DNA of 36,181 bases from a virus (IMGVR_UViG_3300046534_000729:1-36181), one strand, 5' to 3'; shown: positions 22,441 through 30,403, counted from the first letter of the stretch. Numbers and translations are program-made. Notes: generated from the sequence alone by a model not told the origin.

Positions 22441-23466
22441 TTATTTATTTTTCATTCGGTTGCTAATAGCATCATCGATTGACTTTAAAGCATCTTCATT
22501 ATTTGCGTGTGAATTAGGGTGTATTAACACGTCATGCCCAGCCGCCCTTGCATTAACAGGTGCGTGATCTGAAAATCTAACGGTAGCACCAGACGGGTGA
22601 GTCCAATAGTTTGAAAATGAGCTAGTGTTCCCGCTATCAAACCCTCCATCACTTCGCGAATTACTGGAATGCGTCTGCTTAAAACCCATACTATCTAAGT
22701 CAAAATTAGATGGAATAGGTGCCCAAACTTTGGTTTTTTTGATTGGCGTGTTGGCTTTTTGCATGGTTAGCATGTTGTTTTTAACATTTTGATATAACCC
22801 GTCAACAGTTTTATGCTTCCCTTTTTTACGCGCCTTTTTAACACCACTATCATATTGCGTAGGGTGTTGCGCTTGCACCTGATTAAGCCAATCTTGCTTT
22901 TCTGTTTGTGATAGTTTCATTCCCGCATTATCCATAAGGTCAGGCTTCACGCCAATCATACCAGCCTGATTACTCATTGGGCTGCGTAAGCTCTGGTCTA
23001 GCGCCTCACTGAAGAATCGTGACGCGCCTTTACCCGCTAACCTAGCCGCTTGCCCTGCTAATGCGCCAGAGGGTATCAGCTCGGCTCCTGCGAGTGCTGT
23101 GTCCATTACACTATTGTTACGGTTTAGATTCGCGTTATTGGCAAAGTTAGCGACTCCACCCAATGCAAGCCCTGAGAGCTGGCTTAAATCTTCGGCTGCA
23201 TACTGGCCAATATTAGATAGACGATTGCCTTCCTGTATATCGGGCGTAAAACCCCCTGACATAAAGTTTAAGAAGCCATCCATTGACGGCTTATTGCTAT
23301 CGACGGGATTTATTTCTTGCTGTCTTGCTTGCACCCCACCGATCGATCTAAATAATGGCTGACCTTGCACACTGTTGCGCTTCAAAATGGTTGATATAAA
23401 TCCTGAACTTGCACCGTCTGGAAATTCCACGATAGTTCCGTCAGGCAATTCAACCTCAATTGACAT
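22441..23466 (-). CDS. Virion-associated protein between portal and scaffold (341 aa)
   Basis: Starts with IEVELPDGTIVEFPDG, an N-terminal motif common in large phage ejection and internal virion proteins. A Gly/Ala-rich helical middle (ALAGAELIPSGALAGQAARL) and a basic stretch (KKARKKGKHK) follow. The C-terminal ~90 residues contain YWTHPSGATVRFSDHAPVNA, similar to domains at the ends of phage polyvalent proteins and MuF-type virion toxins. P22 has no gene here. It may be an internal head protein delivered with the DNA. Start ATG 23466; an in-frame ATG lies at 23472. It overlaps the portal gene by 11 bases. Confidence 0.65.
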   Translation of the reverse strand: MSIEVELPDGTIVEFPDGASSGFISTILKRNSVQGQPLFRSIGGVQARQQEINPVDSNKPSMDGFLNFMSGGFTPDIQEGNRLSNIGQYAAEDLSQLSGLALGGVANFANNANLNRNNSVMDTALAGAELIPSGALAGQAARLAGKGASRFFSEALDQSLRSPMSNQAGMIGVKPDLMDNAGMKLSQTEKQDWLNQVQAQHPTQYDSGVKKARKKGKHKTVDGLYQNVKNNMLTMQKANTPIKKTKVWAPIPSNFDLDSMGFKQTHSSNSRSDGGFDSGNTSSFSNYWTHPSGATVRFSDHAPVNARAAGHDVLIHPNSHANNEDALKSIDDAISNRMKNK

Positions 23467-25579
23467 TATCAAGGCCGCCCGTCTGAGCGTTAAACCTCAT
23501 TCGTGTTGGTTTTACTTGGGCGTTCTGTGTGAATCGATTAAAACTATCAGCCGCCGCGCCTTCTCGCATTTTGCCGTTAATATCTACTACGATCTCGGCT
23601 GTGTCTGCTTTGACTTTCTCAGTCTCGGCTTGGATCTTGCCAACGTCTGCCATCTCTTTAGCTGTCTTCGCTGTTTGACCGTCTGCTCTAGCTGTGGAGT
23701 ATTTAGCATTGCCTAGTGCTTCTTCTGCTGCTGCGTCCATTAGCTTCTTGTTAGGGTCTTCTTTCTGCTGGCTCTGCTGTAGCGCTTGCTTTTCTTCGTC
23801 CGTCTCAGCATCTATCAAGCCTTGCTCAATCATGTTTCGACGGTTCAATTTCTTTAGTGGTTCAAGTCCAATGCCTTGCTGGTTGCTTATCCACATACTG
23901 ATTGCTGCTGACTGTAGAGGTGATTCAGGAGGTAGCTTTTCAAGTAATCGTTCAATCGAGTCAACAGTAGCTTCCTGCTGTGTTTCATACATTGGGCCAA
24001 CGTCAACGGTCGTGCTGAATCTACCTTGCGATAGGTCGTTAATGTTAATTGAATTGGCATTCTGTGGATCCAGAAATACTTTGTTTAGCTCAACATTAGT
24101 TAGTGTCCCGTCAGCACTGATTGACTTCTTCATCATTGATCGAGTGTAGATGTCAGCAGCCTTGGACCGATAGACCCTGCCAACTTGTCCAAGTGATTCG
24201 ATAATATGATTACTAATAACCTGAGTCGTTGAATTCTCACGAGCAAATACGGCTTTCATCGCCACGCCTGAAAGGTCAGGGTTCTTCGAGTCTTGATTCT
24301 CACCAGACTTTTGCAGCATGTGATTAGTAATAACCCCAATAGCCGCCATTGCTGATTGATCAACTACTGGTGGGTCAATCTTACCTACTGGACCAACTGC
24401 TATTAAATTGCCGTTATCATCAAAGGCAGGGTTGATAGTCTGATACGCTTTGTCGGTATTGTCGGCTAGATTAGCCTCGCGTCCATCAACTTGATCTTCA
24501 AGGTATATATTAATACTATCGGCGCTAGCTGCTGAGGTCTCAGTCAACTTGCTGATCATCGTATTTAATGCGCGGTTGCCGTCCATCAACTTACGGACTA
24601 AGCCCCATGTATGCTCTTTACCATCAATAAACACGCGATAAGCATAGAAAGGAATAATAGGTAAGAACTTGCCCGATATACGTTTAGGTTCCTCGATGAA
24701 TTCCTGCCCGGTAAAGATAGACTTCATTACAGTTTGTCGAGTTATCTTTCTATCGCGTACAAACTCCCAACCAAAAGCCTTTAGCTCTTCCTTTACATTG
24801 TCGGTCACGTCTGCTTTCGGATATGCTTTAATCTTGTTTAACTTTACATTCTGATAAACGCTAACATCTTCACGGTTCTTTTCAATTTCCCATCGTTCAG
24901 CTATGTATATTAATTCTTGAGAGTACCAATCAAAATTATTACCGTACTGGTTAGCGGGACGATAAGCGCTAGCTTTCGCTGTGCCTGGGTACTTGGCATC
25001 AAATGCTTTGGGTGTGTAGCCTGTTAATTTAGTCACCCACCGAGCATCAGATTTATTAGCTTCTTTAGCGTTCGAGTCGAACATGACCTGATCATATGCA
25101 CAATGGACGGTCTTAAATATTATTTCTTGATTCTCATTCTCTGGATCTTCTTCATCAACAAATTGCTCTGATAGCTGAATAGCTCCCATGCCACATGCCG
25201 CCGCTTCAAAAATTGCATTGTCTTGTGCTGGCTTGCCGCCGTTCTCTCGAAAGTCACCGCGATAAATGCCTGTCAATAATTTAGCGTCATCGTCAGACGT
25301 TGCCATATCGTCAGGCTCATAGATAACACCGGCCCTGTTCTTTGTCCACTCACCGACAAACTTGAACAGACGTTCTGATGTCATATCAAATTCTAAACGT
25401 GCGCGGTCACTGTCTTCGCTGTGAGTCTTTTCTAAATAGTCTTCCCACATGCCGCCGGTAACGCCAATAAACCGAATGTCTTTGCCCTGGTCTTCGCGCT
25501 GTTTCTCTGTTATTTCATAGTCGTCGCTAACGTCTTGTTTGAACTGTTCGAGTTTGATACCTTTCTTTTCTTCATTCAT
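23456..25579 (-). CDS. Portal protein, P22 gp1-like (707 aa)
   Basis: 707 residues (P22 portal 725). Landmarks of the family: DDAKLLTGIYRGDFRENGG, AACGMGAIQLSEQFVDEEDP, VMFDSNAKEANKSDARWVTK, FLPIIPFYAYRVFIDGKEHT and a C-terminal long helix rich in Gln/Ala/Lys (barrel) from about residue 600. It forms the dodecameric vertex ring through which DNA passes. TerL precedes it; its ATG at 25579 overlaps the TerL stop by one base. Confidence 0.9.
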   Translation of the reverse strand: MNEEKKGIKLEQFKQDVSDDYEITEKQREDQGKDIRFIGVTGGMWEDYLEKTHSEDSDRARLEFDMTSERLFKFVGEWTKNRAGVIYEPDDMATSDDDAKLLTGIYRGDFRENGGKPAQDNAIFEAAACGMGAIQLSEQFVDEEDPENENQEIIFKTVHCAYDQVMFDSNAKEANKSDARWVTKLTGYTPKAFDAKYPGTAKASAYRPANQYGNNFDWYSQELIYIAERWEIEKNREDVSVYQNVKLNKIKAYPKADVTDNVKEELKAFGWEFVRDRKITRQTVMKSIFTGQEFIEEPKRISGKFLPIIPFYAYRVFIDGKEHTWGLVRKLMDGNRALNTMISKLTETSAASADSINIYLEDQVDGREANLADNTDKAYQTINPAFDDNGNLIAVGPVGKIDPPVVDQSAMAAIGVITNHMLQKSGENQDSKNPDLSGVAMKAVFARENSTTQVISNHIIESLGQVGRVYRSKAADIYTRSMMKKSISADGTLTNVELNKVFLDPQNANSININDLSQGRFSTTVDVGPMYETQQEATVDSIERLLEKLPPESPLQSAAISMWISNQQGIGLEPLKKLNRRNMIEQGLIDAETDEEKQALQQSQQKEDPNKKLMDAAAEEALGNAKYSTARADGQTAKTAKEMADVGKIQAETEKVKADTAEIVVDINGKMREGAAADSFNRFTQNAQVKPTRMRFNAQTGGLDNVN

Positions 25580-26922
25580 TAGAAATAGCCTGCTTTTTTA
25601 GGTATCACCGACTGCTTACGCTCTCTGTTTCTTTTTGTCATAGATGGGAATAACTCCGTAATCATCCAGACAAGTGCGTCCACTCTGTCCGGGCTGTAAC
25701 CCTGTTTACTTCTATCAAAATCACTTGTGAAATTTACCATTTGATCTTCTAGGATATCCAGTGAACCTACATGATGAACTCTGCCTTGCTCATATAAAGC
25801 CGCGACGGGTTCCGCTCGTGTTACTTTGCCCCGTGAAGCTCTAACTTGCTTCACATTGACATTGGGCTCGACGGTCCGAATTGTATCTTCGACCATATCG
25901 CCACCATTATTGGATTCAGCTACTATCACGTCGGCTGATTCAGAATGAAAAAGACTGACTGCTATCTTTCCCCACTCACTCGGAGACATTCGCTTGCTTG
26001 AGTCATTCCAGACATACGCATGACCATCAGTACCCCGGCCACCGCATATAATGCCTGTCTCGTCTGAGCCTTCTTTGTTTGTAACTGATGGGTCAACAGC
26101 AACAACGACTCGCTCCATATCTGGTAAAGAATTCGCGCTCTTTCTATGTTCGTCAATGTCATTCCGCTTCCACAATGCGCCTGGCATATCTTCGAGTAGT
26201 TCAGCGTTTAATTCCTGCCGACCTATTCGAGTGCCTTCGTACTGTGTAATGATTGAAGAGAAAAACGACTTGGCAAGATTAGACTTGTTGTCGTATGTGG
26301 ACCCCTGTGTGACGATTGTTTGGGGATCTTCCATTATTGTCTTGAGTAACTTTAACGGCCTTGGCGTAGTCGTGATAATCGCCTGTGGCCTAGTACCGAG
26401 TCTTAAACCAAACTTAGCTTGATCCCATGCGTCCATGTATCGCCATGCTGCTAACTCATCGGCCCATAACTTACCATGTTGCTTACCACGCAATCGATCT
26501 GGTTTGTCTGCTGTAAAGATTAAACTCGTTGCACCGTTTGGCCATTCAAGTTTAGATTCGTGCTTTTTATAGTACGGTCGTTCGTCTGGTGAGCATATGG
26601 CAAGTATGCCGCTCTCACCTTCTACCATAATATCTCTAGCGTCATCGGCAGTAGCACCGATCAAGTTTACATATTGATTAGTCTTAACCCACTCCCTGAC
26701 TGCCTCTGCGCCCGTTCTAGTCTTGCCAAATCCTCGGCCTGCTAGTATTAACCAATAAGCCCAATCACCTTTAGGAATTTCTTGTGCTGGTCGTGCCATC
26801 CAGCCAAACCATTGATACTGTAGTTCCTCGGCCTGATCTTCTGATAGCTGGCTTAGTACCTCTTCTCGCATTGAGATAGGCATAGCCGCTAATTGATCAA
26901 TCAGTGACAGACTTTGCTTCAA
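25579..26922 (-). CDS. Terminase large subunit (447 aa)
   Basis: ATPase part: Walker A AGRGFGKT at about residues 61-68, Walker B LWADE at about 152-156, coupling motif TTTPRP near 184-189. RNase H-like nuclease part: D277 (VAVDPSV), E336 (VAESNNGGD) and D415 (SPDRVDALVW). It pumps DNA into the procapsid and cuts it. The type is that of T4/GTA-like terminases. I take TTG 26922 as start because an SD (AGGA) lies 6 bases upstream; the frame opens at 26928. It overlaps the end of the small subunit gene. Confidence 0.9.
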   Translation of the reverse strand: MKQSLSLIDQLAAMPISMREEVLSQLSEDQAEELQYQWFGWMARPAQEIPKGDWAYWLILAGRGFGKTRTGAEAVREWVKTNQYVNLIGATADDARDIMVEGESGILAICSPDERPYYKKHESKLEWPNGATSLIFTADKPDRLRGKQHGKLWADELAAWRYMDAWDQAKFGLRLGTRPQAIITTTPRPLKLLKTIMEDPQTIVTQGSTYDNKSNLAKSFFSSIITQYEGTRIGRQELNAELLEDMPGALWKRNDIDEHRKSANSLPDMERVVVAVDPSVTNKEGSDETGIICGGRGTDGHAYVWNDSSKRMSPSEWGKIAVSLFHSESADVIVAESNNGGDMVEDTIRTVEPNVNVKQVRASRGKVTRAEPVAALYEQGRVHHVGSLDILEDQMVNFTSDFDRSKQGYSPDRVDALVWMITELFPSMTKRNRERKQSVIPKKAGYF

Positions 26923-27349
26923 TTGCAATCCTGATAGCGTCTAACGCTGTTCCGTCTTTGGTTTCAACCTTTGCGTTTATATCTGTCTCAGTCTTATCCT
27001 TCCAACCAAAATTGTTTTTAAGGTTAAAGATCACACCTGTTACATTATTACCAAACAGTCTTTGCTCGTTAAAAGCCTCGACTCTATTCTTGGCCTTTTT
27101 TATAGTGTCGGAGAATTCGTCTCTTTCTGTGTAATCAATTAATAAATCTCTAGTAGTATCAAGCGCTAAACATAGACCCGTGATTGTTGGGTAAGCGTCC
27201 TCAGTGAAGTCTAAAGCACTTTCACTCTCTTCTGACACTTCGCCACCGGCTTGCAGTAAACGCCTTGTAGTGCAGGTCTTGAAATACTTATCGATCAGCT
27301 CCTGCATTATCTCTGGAGTCTCAAACTTTAAAGGTCTACCGGCTGGCAT
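26897..27349 (-). CDS. Terminase small subunit, P22 gp3-type DNA-packaging protein (150 aa)
   Basis: The sequence GRPLKFETPEIMQELIDKYF, then TITGLCLALDTTRDLLIDY, RDEFSDTIKKAKNRVEAFNE and GVIFNLKNNFGWKDK is the classical pattern of gp3-like DNA-packaging proteins: a helix-turn-helix domain followed by oligomerisation helices. It recognises the packaging (pac) site, commonly within or near its own gene, and feeds DNA to the large subunit. TAATG overlap with the previous gene. Confidence 0.9.
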   Translation of the reverse strand: MPAGRPLKFETPEIMQELIDKYFKTCTTRRLLQAGGEVSEESESALDFTEDAYPTITGLCLALDTTRDLLIDYTERDEFSDTIKKAKNRVEAFNEQRLFGNNVTGVIFNLKNNFGWKDKTETDINAKVETKDGTALDAIRIAIEAKSVTD

Positions 27350-27570
27350 TACTTGCTTACGCCTATCATTTTATAGAAATTATTGTATGAATATTTTTCT
27401 GCTTTTAATGGATTGTCTTTTAATACAGCAAGGTAAGATTCAATTTCAGCTATTGTAAAATCACCCTCTATTTGGATCTTCCCATTATCCTTTACATGGC
27501 AATAATGGCTGTTGCAATTGTTATCGCTAAACTCTTCTAGCTTAGAATTTATATGTTCTATGTTATCCAT
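27349..27570 (-). CDS. Small hypothetical protein (73 aa)
   Basis: 73 residues, soluble; a mixed helix/beta protein with NNCNSHYCHVKDNGKIQIEG (Cys and His could bind metal, but spacing is not a known motif). ATG 27570 has the SD AGGTGA; the frame opens 9 bases earlier at GTG 27579. It precedes terminase and may be a packaging or host-nuclease-related protein; no family is recognised. Confidence 0.6.
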   Translation of the reverse strand: MDNIEHINSKLEEFSDNNCNSHYCHVKDNGKIQIEGDFTIAEIESYLAVLKDNPLKAEKYSYNNFYKMIGVSK

Positions 27571-27811
27571 TACCTTCACCTATTGCGTCAACATATGTCG
27601 CTGGCCTTTTAAAACTTAAAGTTCCATCGCCATTATCTGTAAAGTTAGCCATCTTCATAGCAAACTCAGCCGAATAAATATAATCTTCTTGGTGTAGCAC
27701 CTTATTTATGAATAGACTTTGTGAAGCAGCGTATTGATTATTGCTTGCCTGTTCATCCATTATATTAGCCGCCTTTATTAATTCGTCATATGAAATAACT
27801 TGCTTATCCAT
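27563..27811 (-). CDS. Hypothetical protein (82 aa)
   Basis: 82 residues. Start ATG 27811 (MDKQVISYDELI) is chosen for the TAATG overlap and SD AAAGGGTGG. The C-terminal segment (FAMKMANFTDNGDGTLSFKR) is beta-like. Family unknown. Part of the chain of overlapping genes between lysis and terminase. Confidence 0.6.
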   Translation of the reverse strand: MDKQVISYDELIKAANIMDEQASNNQYAASQSLFINKVLHQEDYIYSAEFAMKMANFTDNGDGTLSFKRPATYVDAIGEGNG

Positions 27812-28083
27812 TATGTCCACCCTTTAGATATGTACAGCTTAACCGGTTCACGTGTGTCGTCCTCAGTATCGCTTGACCTTAGATAGATAAACCATTGACC
27901 AATTGCGAGTGCTGCTGTTTCGGCGCTTGTTAATATACGCTTGTTGCTTGTGATCGTTCCTGTAATGGCTGGTGTGTCCCCAGGGTATTGCATGACGTTA
28001 AACACGTTAGTTAATTTAGACGCTTCAACATCAGTTAAGCCGGTCGTAAATGTAAATGTTTCTCCCTGCCTAACTGAGTTCAT
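27811..28083 (-). CDS. Small beta-rich hypothetical protein (90 aa)
   Basis: ATG 28083 (MNSVRQGETFTFTTGL) with SD AGGAACAACC is the probable start; the longer frame opening at 28254 is a shadow of the membrane protein gene 28092-28271. The pattern (FTFTTGLTDVEASKLTNVFN, then TITSNKRILTSAETAALAIG, ending REPVKLYISKGW) looks like an Ig-like or baseplate-type beta sandwich, but I do not know the family. Late gene by position. Confidence 0.65.
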   Translation of the reverse strand: MNSVRQGETFTFTTGLTDVEASKLTNVFNVMQYPGDTPAITGTITSNKRILTSAETAALAIGQWFIYLRSSDTEDDTREPVKLYISKGWT

Positions 28084-28091
28084 GGTTGTTC

Positions 28092-28271
28092 CTATTTGAT
28101 TTGGATATAACTTGGATCTGTCTTGATTAGATGCGTTTCCATTGAATTGACAATTGCGCCATATTCTTGGACCCATCCTAAAATTTGGTTTTCGTTTGAC
28201 TCGTTCTGAAATACAATTATGAGTAGAAGCGCTATGACTATAAGTTGTAGCCATCTAGCATCTAGTTTCAC
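28092..28271 (-). CDS. Single-span membrane protein of the lysis region (59 aa)
   Basis: A 59-codon frame with GTG start at 28271 that overlaps the TGA of the Lys-rich peptide as GTGA. One N-terminal membrane segment (WLQLIVIALLLIIVFQ, residues 7-22) and about 37 residues outside. This is the topology of a short i-spanin or of a membrane-anchored lysis accessory. No o-spanin lipoprotein was found as partner, so the role is open. Confidence 0.6.
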   Translation of the reverse strand: MKLDARWLQLIVIALLLIIVFQNESNENQILGWVQEYGAIVNSMETHLIKTDPSYIQIK

Positions 28272-28357
28272 GTTTTCTTGACCTTCTTGTATTCTTTTTT
28301 CTTGACGTTCTTAAATTCTTTCTTCTTTACATCTTTAAACTGTTTCTTTTTAGCCAT
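28268..28357 (-). CDS. Lysine-rich repeat peptide (29 aa)
   Basis: 29 codons, ATG 28357 overlapping the stop of the preceding holin-like gene by 8 bases. The product consists of three 8-residue units, KKKQFKDV, KKKEFKNV, KKKEYKKV, plus KKT: 16 of 29 residues are Lys. It is flanked by coupled overlaps on both sides, which argues that it is translated. It may bind nucleic acid or membrane; nothing more can be said. Confidence 0.55.
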   Translation of the reverse strand: MAKKKQFKDVKKKEFKNVKKKEYKKVKKT

Positions 28358-28547
28358 TTATAAACCCCAAAAATTCCTTATAAAATGTGATTAGTAACAT
28401 AATACCGACAAAGCCATAATGCACTTTCTCCAGTGTAGTTAAGCGAGAGTCGTGATTATCAAGCCTTTCTGTTTGCCTTTTCTGCTGGTCTTCGATTGCT
28501 ATAATTGCACCAGCTCTCTTACCGGCTTCAAAGTCAGTATCAGACAT
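28350..28547 (-). CDS. Holin-like small membrane protein, XhlA-like layout (65 aa)
   Basis: An N-terminal coiled coil (EDQQKRQTERLDNHDSRLTT, residues 18-37) followed by one membrane segment near residues 46-64 (GFVGIMLLITFYKEFLGFI). This is the layout of XhlA/hemolysin-type lysis proteins. It directly follows the three-span holin candidate and probably assists or tunes it. Confidence 0.65.
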   Translation of the reverse strand: MSDTDFEAGKRAGAIIAIEDQQKRQTERLDNHDSRLTTLEKVHYGFVGIMLLITFYKEFLGFING

Positions 28548-28910
28548 TTATCGGCCTTTTACGCTGTTTGTTGCATTAACGCCAAAAGAGGCTGAAACTA
28601 TCGCGCCCCAACTAGCTGTGATCGGCAGGAATAACTCGACTAGCATGGTCATTGCTTCTTTTGCTCCCTCTGTGTTGCCAATTCCAAACGCTACCATAAA
28701 ACCCAACCCAACCATTGATACCAAATAAAACCCGTATGCTCTACACGCAAATCTTGATAAGTCGCGGCGCATCTTGCCGTTTGGGTCGAGCGTTTTAATC
28801 ATTAGCGATTTAGCTTCCGCGCTTTCCATATCAGTTTCAATGAATTCTGAGGCTATACGCTCAACACTACTAACAATGCCGCCGCTGAATAGATTAGCTA
28901 AAAATCCCAT
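28548..28910 (-). CDS. Holin of the 3TM/GTA type (120 aa)
   Basis: The residues FACRAYGFYLVSMVGLGFMV (about 51-77) and the C-terminal ELFLPITASWGAIVSASFG (about 92-110) give two strong membrane segments, preceded by a weak amphipathic N-terminal segment (FLANLFSGGIVSSVERIA). The charged stretch DPNGKMRRDLSRFACRAYGF is typical of the 3TM holin family encoded beside amidase genes in podophages. It should form the inner-membrane hole that lets the amidase out. TAATG overlap with the gene upstream. Confidence 0.75.
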   Translation of the reverse strand: MGFLANLFSGGIVSSVERIASEFIETDMESAEAKSLMIKTLDPNGKMRRDLSRFACRAYGFYLVSMVGLGFMVAFGIGNTEGAKEAMTMLVELFLPITASWGAIVSASFGVNATNSVKGR

Positions 28911-29161
28911 TATATGTCACCGGTAGGGTTACAGTTTTTCAAATAGCCATCTTCTTTAAAAGCTACTGTGCAATTATACATAGCTTCAAATCTTGTTTTC
29001 TTATCCTGTGTTAAGCATTTAGTCAAATAACCTTCTTTTGCTGGCTTACACATTAAAAACTTTTCGCCGTCATCAAAAAAGAATAAGTCGCTTTTCTGGT
29101 ATAGGAAGTCAGCAGCGCTTAACGATGTACTGAATAATAGTATTAACAGTAATTTAATCAT
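28910..29161 (-). CDS. Secreted Cys-rich protein of the lysis cassette (83 aa)
   Basis: ATG 29161 overlaps the amidase stop as ATGA and opens with a signal peptide (MIKLLLILLFSTSLSAAD), likely cut after SLSA. No lipobox is present, so it is not a typical Rz1 lipoprotein. The mature part has four Cys in two related units (C-x(4)-KEGYLTKC and C-x(4)-KEDGYLKNC), so two periplasmic disulphides are probable. Roles could include lysis timing (an antiholin-like sensor) or exclusion; unproven. Confidence 0.65.
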   Translation of the reverse strand: MIKLLLILLFSTSLSAADFLYQKSDLFFFDDGEKFLMCKPAKEGYLTKCLTQDKKTRFEAMYNCTVAFKEDGYLKNCNPTGDI

Positions 29162-29553
29162 ACTGTATTGCTCCACCATTCCTTCACGTTAAAGCCTGGA
29201 CAATCGGGCTTATTTACTGGGTCGATGTCACTATGACCAAAAACAACCGATCCTTTATGTTCATATGTCAAACCTTTGACTAATTGCTTCAATGAAAGCA
29301 TTTGAGCCTCGGTAGCGTCACCACCCATGCCAATTAAGCAGATACCTATCGATCCAGTGTTGTGGCCTCCAGTGTGAGCGCCGGTCCAATAATCGGGCCT
29401 ACCTTTCTGTATCTCGCCATTTTCTATAATTACATAATGATAGCCAATACCTGACCATCCGTTTTCCTTGTGCCAATTATGGATCTCACTTGCATCGTCA
29501 CCCCTGCCTTGTGGTGATGCTGAGCAGTGTACAACGATAGATGTGATAGTCAT
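29158..29553 (-). CDS. N-acetylmuramoyl-L-alanine amidase, T7 lysozyme-like endolysin (131 aa)
   Basis: Amidase_2 fold. Metal ligands H9 (VVHCSAS), H107 (FGHSD) and C118 (DCPGFNV), with Y38 (GIGYHYVI) and K115 (NKPDC) as catalytic residues, in the same places as in T7 lysozyme. It cleaves the bond between N-acetylmuramic acid and L-alanine in peptidoglycan. I start at ATG 29553, matching the length of the T7 type; the frame is open to 29664, but the upstream part reads through the terminator region. First gene behind the Q-controlled terminator. Confidence 0.9.
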   Translation of the reverse strand: MTITSIVVHCSASPQGRGDDASEIHNWHKENGWSGIGYHYVIIENGEIQKGRPDYWTGAHTGGHNTGSIGICLIGMGGDATEAQMLSLKQLVKGLTYEHKGSVVFGHSDIDPVNKPDCPGFNVKEWWSNTV

Positions 29554-29652
29554 TATTTTCTCTGTTGGATTCGCCCGTGCTGCGATAGTTAGGTGCTGAC
29601 CGCTGGTGCTGGCCGCTTCTGGATTTGTTGGCAGACGGGCTGAAATTGTAGC

Positions 29653-29682
29653 AAAAAAAAGCACTGCGCATGGACAGTGCTT
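29653..29682 (-). terminator. Intrinsic terminator upstream of the lysis genes (tR'-like)
   Basis: On the minus strand AAGCACTG, an 8-base loop, CAGTGCTT and eight T: a perfect 8-bp stem with the last A/T pairs merging into the T run, the strongest terminator in the window. It lies 112 bases after the end of the 73-aa gene and about 100 bases before the amidase start, as lambda tR' lies between PR' and S. Confidence 0.85.
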
Positions 29683-29740
29683 GGGTCTTGCCGGGTAACT
29701 TGTTGTTTAGTGGGTAAAAACGCACCGTAATAATAAAAGT

Positions 29741-29769
29741 AACATATTTTTTAGAATATTGCAAATAAA
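29741..29769 (-). promoter_or_regulatory. Candidate late promoter (PR'-like)
   Basis: TTTATT at 29769-29764, a 17-base spacer and TATGTT at 29746-29741. Both boxes are weak matches (3 and 4 of 6). It would start a transcript of about 80 bases that ends at the terminator at 29653-29682, like the short lambda PR' transcript. TTGCAA at 29765-29760 is an alternative -35. The evidence is mostly positional. Confidence 0.35.
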
Positions 29770-29793
29770 CTTAAATTAGGTAAATTTGCGCTA

Positions 29794-30015
29794 TTAATAA
29801 TCTTGTTCCTCTGCTTTGGTGGAAGATTTTGACTTTTTGTCTTTAAGCAATTTCAGCTTACTACTCAATTCTACCCATTGGCAATGAGCCTTATGGAATT
29901 TATCTGTGTAATAAGCTCGGCCATATTCTTTTTCGGTTATTTCTAATTTATCAGTTAGCGCCTTTTGAACATCAACCTTAATTTGTAGTCTTCCAATCCT
30001 ATAATCTAAAAACAT
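29794..30015 (-). CDS. Small hypothetical protein (73 aa)
   Basis: 73 residues, basic, mostly helical, ending with a Lys/Ser-rich tail (LKLLKDKKSKSSTKAEEQ). SD AAAGGGGAATAAAATG is strong. It lies between the Q-like gene and the late terminator. No family recognised. Confidence 0.6.
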   Translation of the reverse strand: MFLDYRIGRLQIKVDVQKALTDKLEITEKEYGRAYYTDKFHKAHCQWVELSSKLKLLKDKKSKSSTKAEEQDY

Positions 30016-30027
30016 TTTATTCCCCTT

Positions 30028-30381
30028 TTAATTGTTTACCGTCATTTCTTCTGCTACGAAATACTCTAGCTTTGCTATTGCTATCCAATAGCTAGCTTTA
30101 AAATCTTTCTTGCTACATCGACACCATTTAGCGCGACAAGCATCAGTTCTAAATCTGTGCTTATGCATAGCCTCTAGTGACCGTCTAAGCGGTTGTGCCA
30201 TGTTACCTATGGCTATGCCTATCAATTCTACTTCGTCTGTCTCAGTGCTTATAACTGGCTCTCTCGACGTTTGACCGCTGTACTCTTTCAGGTACACGCA
30301 TTCAGTATGCCAGGGTTTGATCCTTCGGGTGTTAGATCCCCACTTTTTCAATAAACTTTCGAGATATGGTGATATTTTCAA
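30028..30381 (-). CDS. Antitermination protein Q-like (117 aa)
   Basis: The layout matches the Q family of phage 21/82 type: an N-terminal LESLLKKWGSNTRRI (Q: LerWG-W), a charged linker, then TDEVELIGIAIGNMAQPLRR with D/E-x-x-xI-x-x-A and a C-terminal putative helix-turn-helix (CRAKWCRCSKKDFKASYWIA). Q binds near the late promoter and makes RNA polymerase ignore terminators. Here the gene is followed by exactly such a terminator and the lysis genes. I favour TTG 30381 with SD AGGGGCATATCA; the longer frame to 30444 has no convincing SD. Family assignment is by pattern only. Confidence 0.6.
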   Translation of the reverse strand: MKISPYLESLLKKWGSNTRRIKPWHTECVYLKEYSGQTSREPVISTETDEVELIGIAIGNMAQPLRRSLEAMHKHRFRTDACRAKWCRCSKKDFKASYWIAIAKLEYFVAEEMTVNN

Positions 30382-30403
30382 TGATATGCCCCTATTGTCA
30401 ATG

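Noticed and set aside
28084-28254. N-terminal extension of the 90-aa protein (147-aa version)
   Set aside because: It overlaps the better supported membrane protein frame 28092-28271 and has no SD, while ATG 28083 does.
29554-29664. N-terminal extension of the amidase
   Set aside because: It would include the terminator region and is absent from the T7 lysozyme type; M at 29553 gives the family start.
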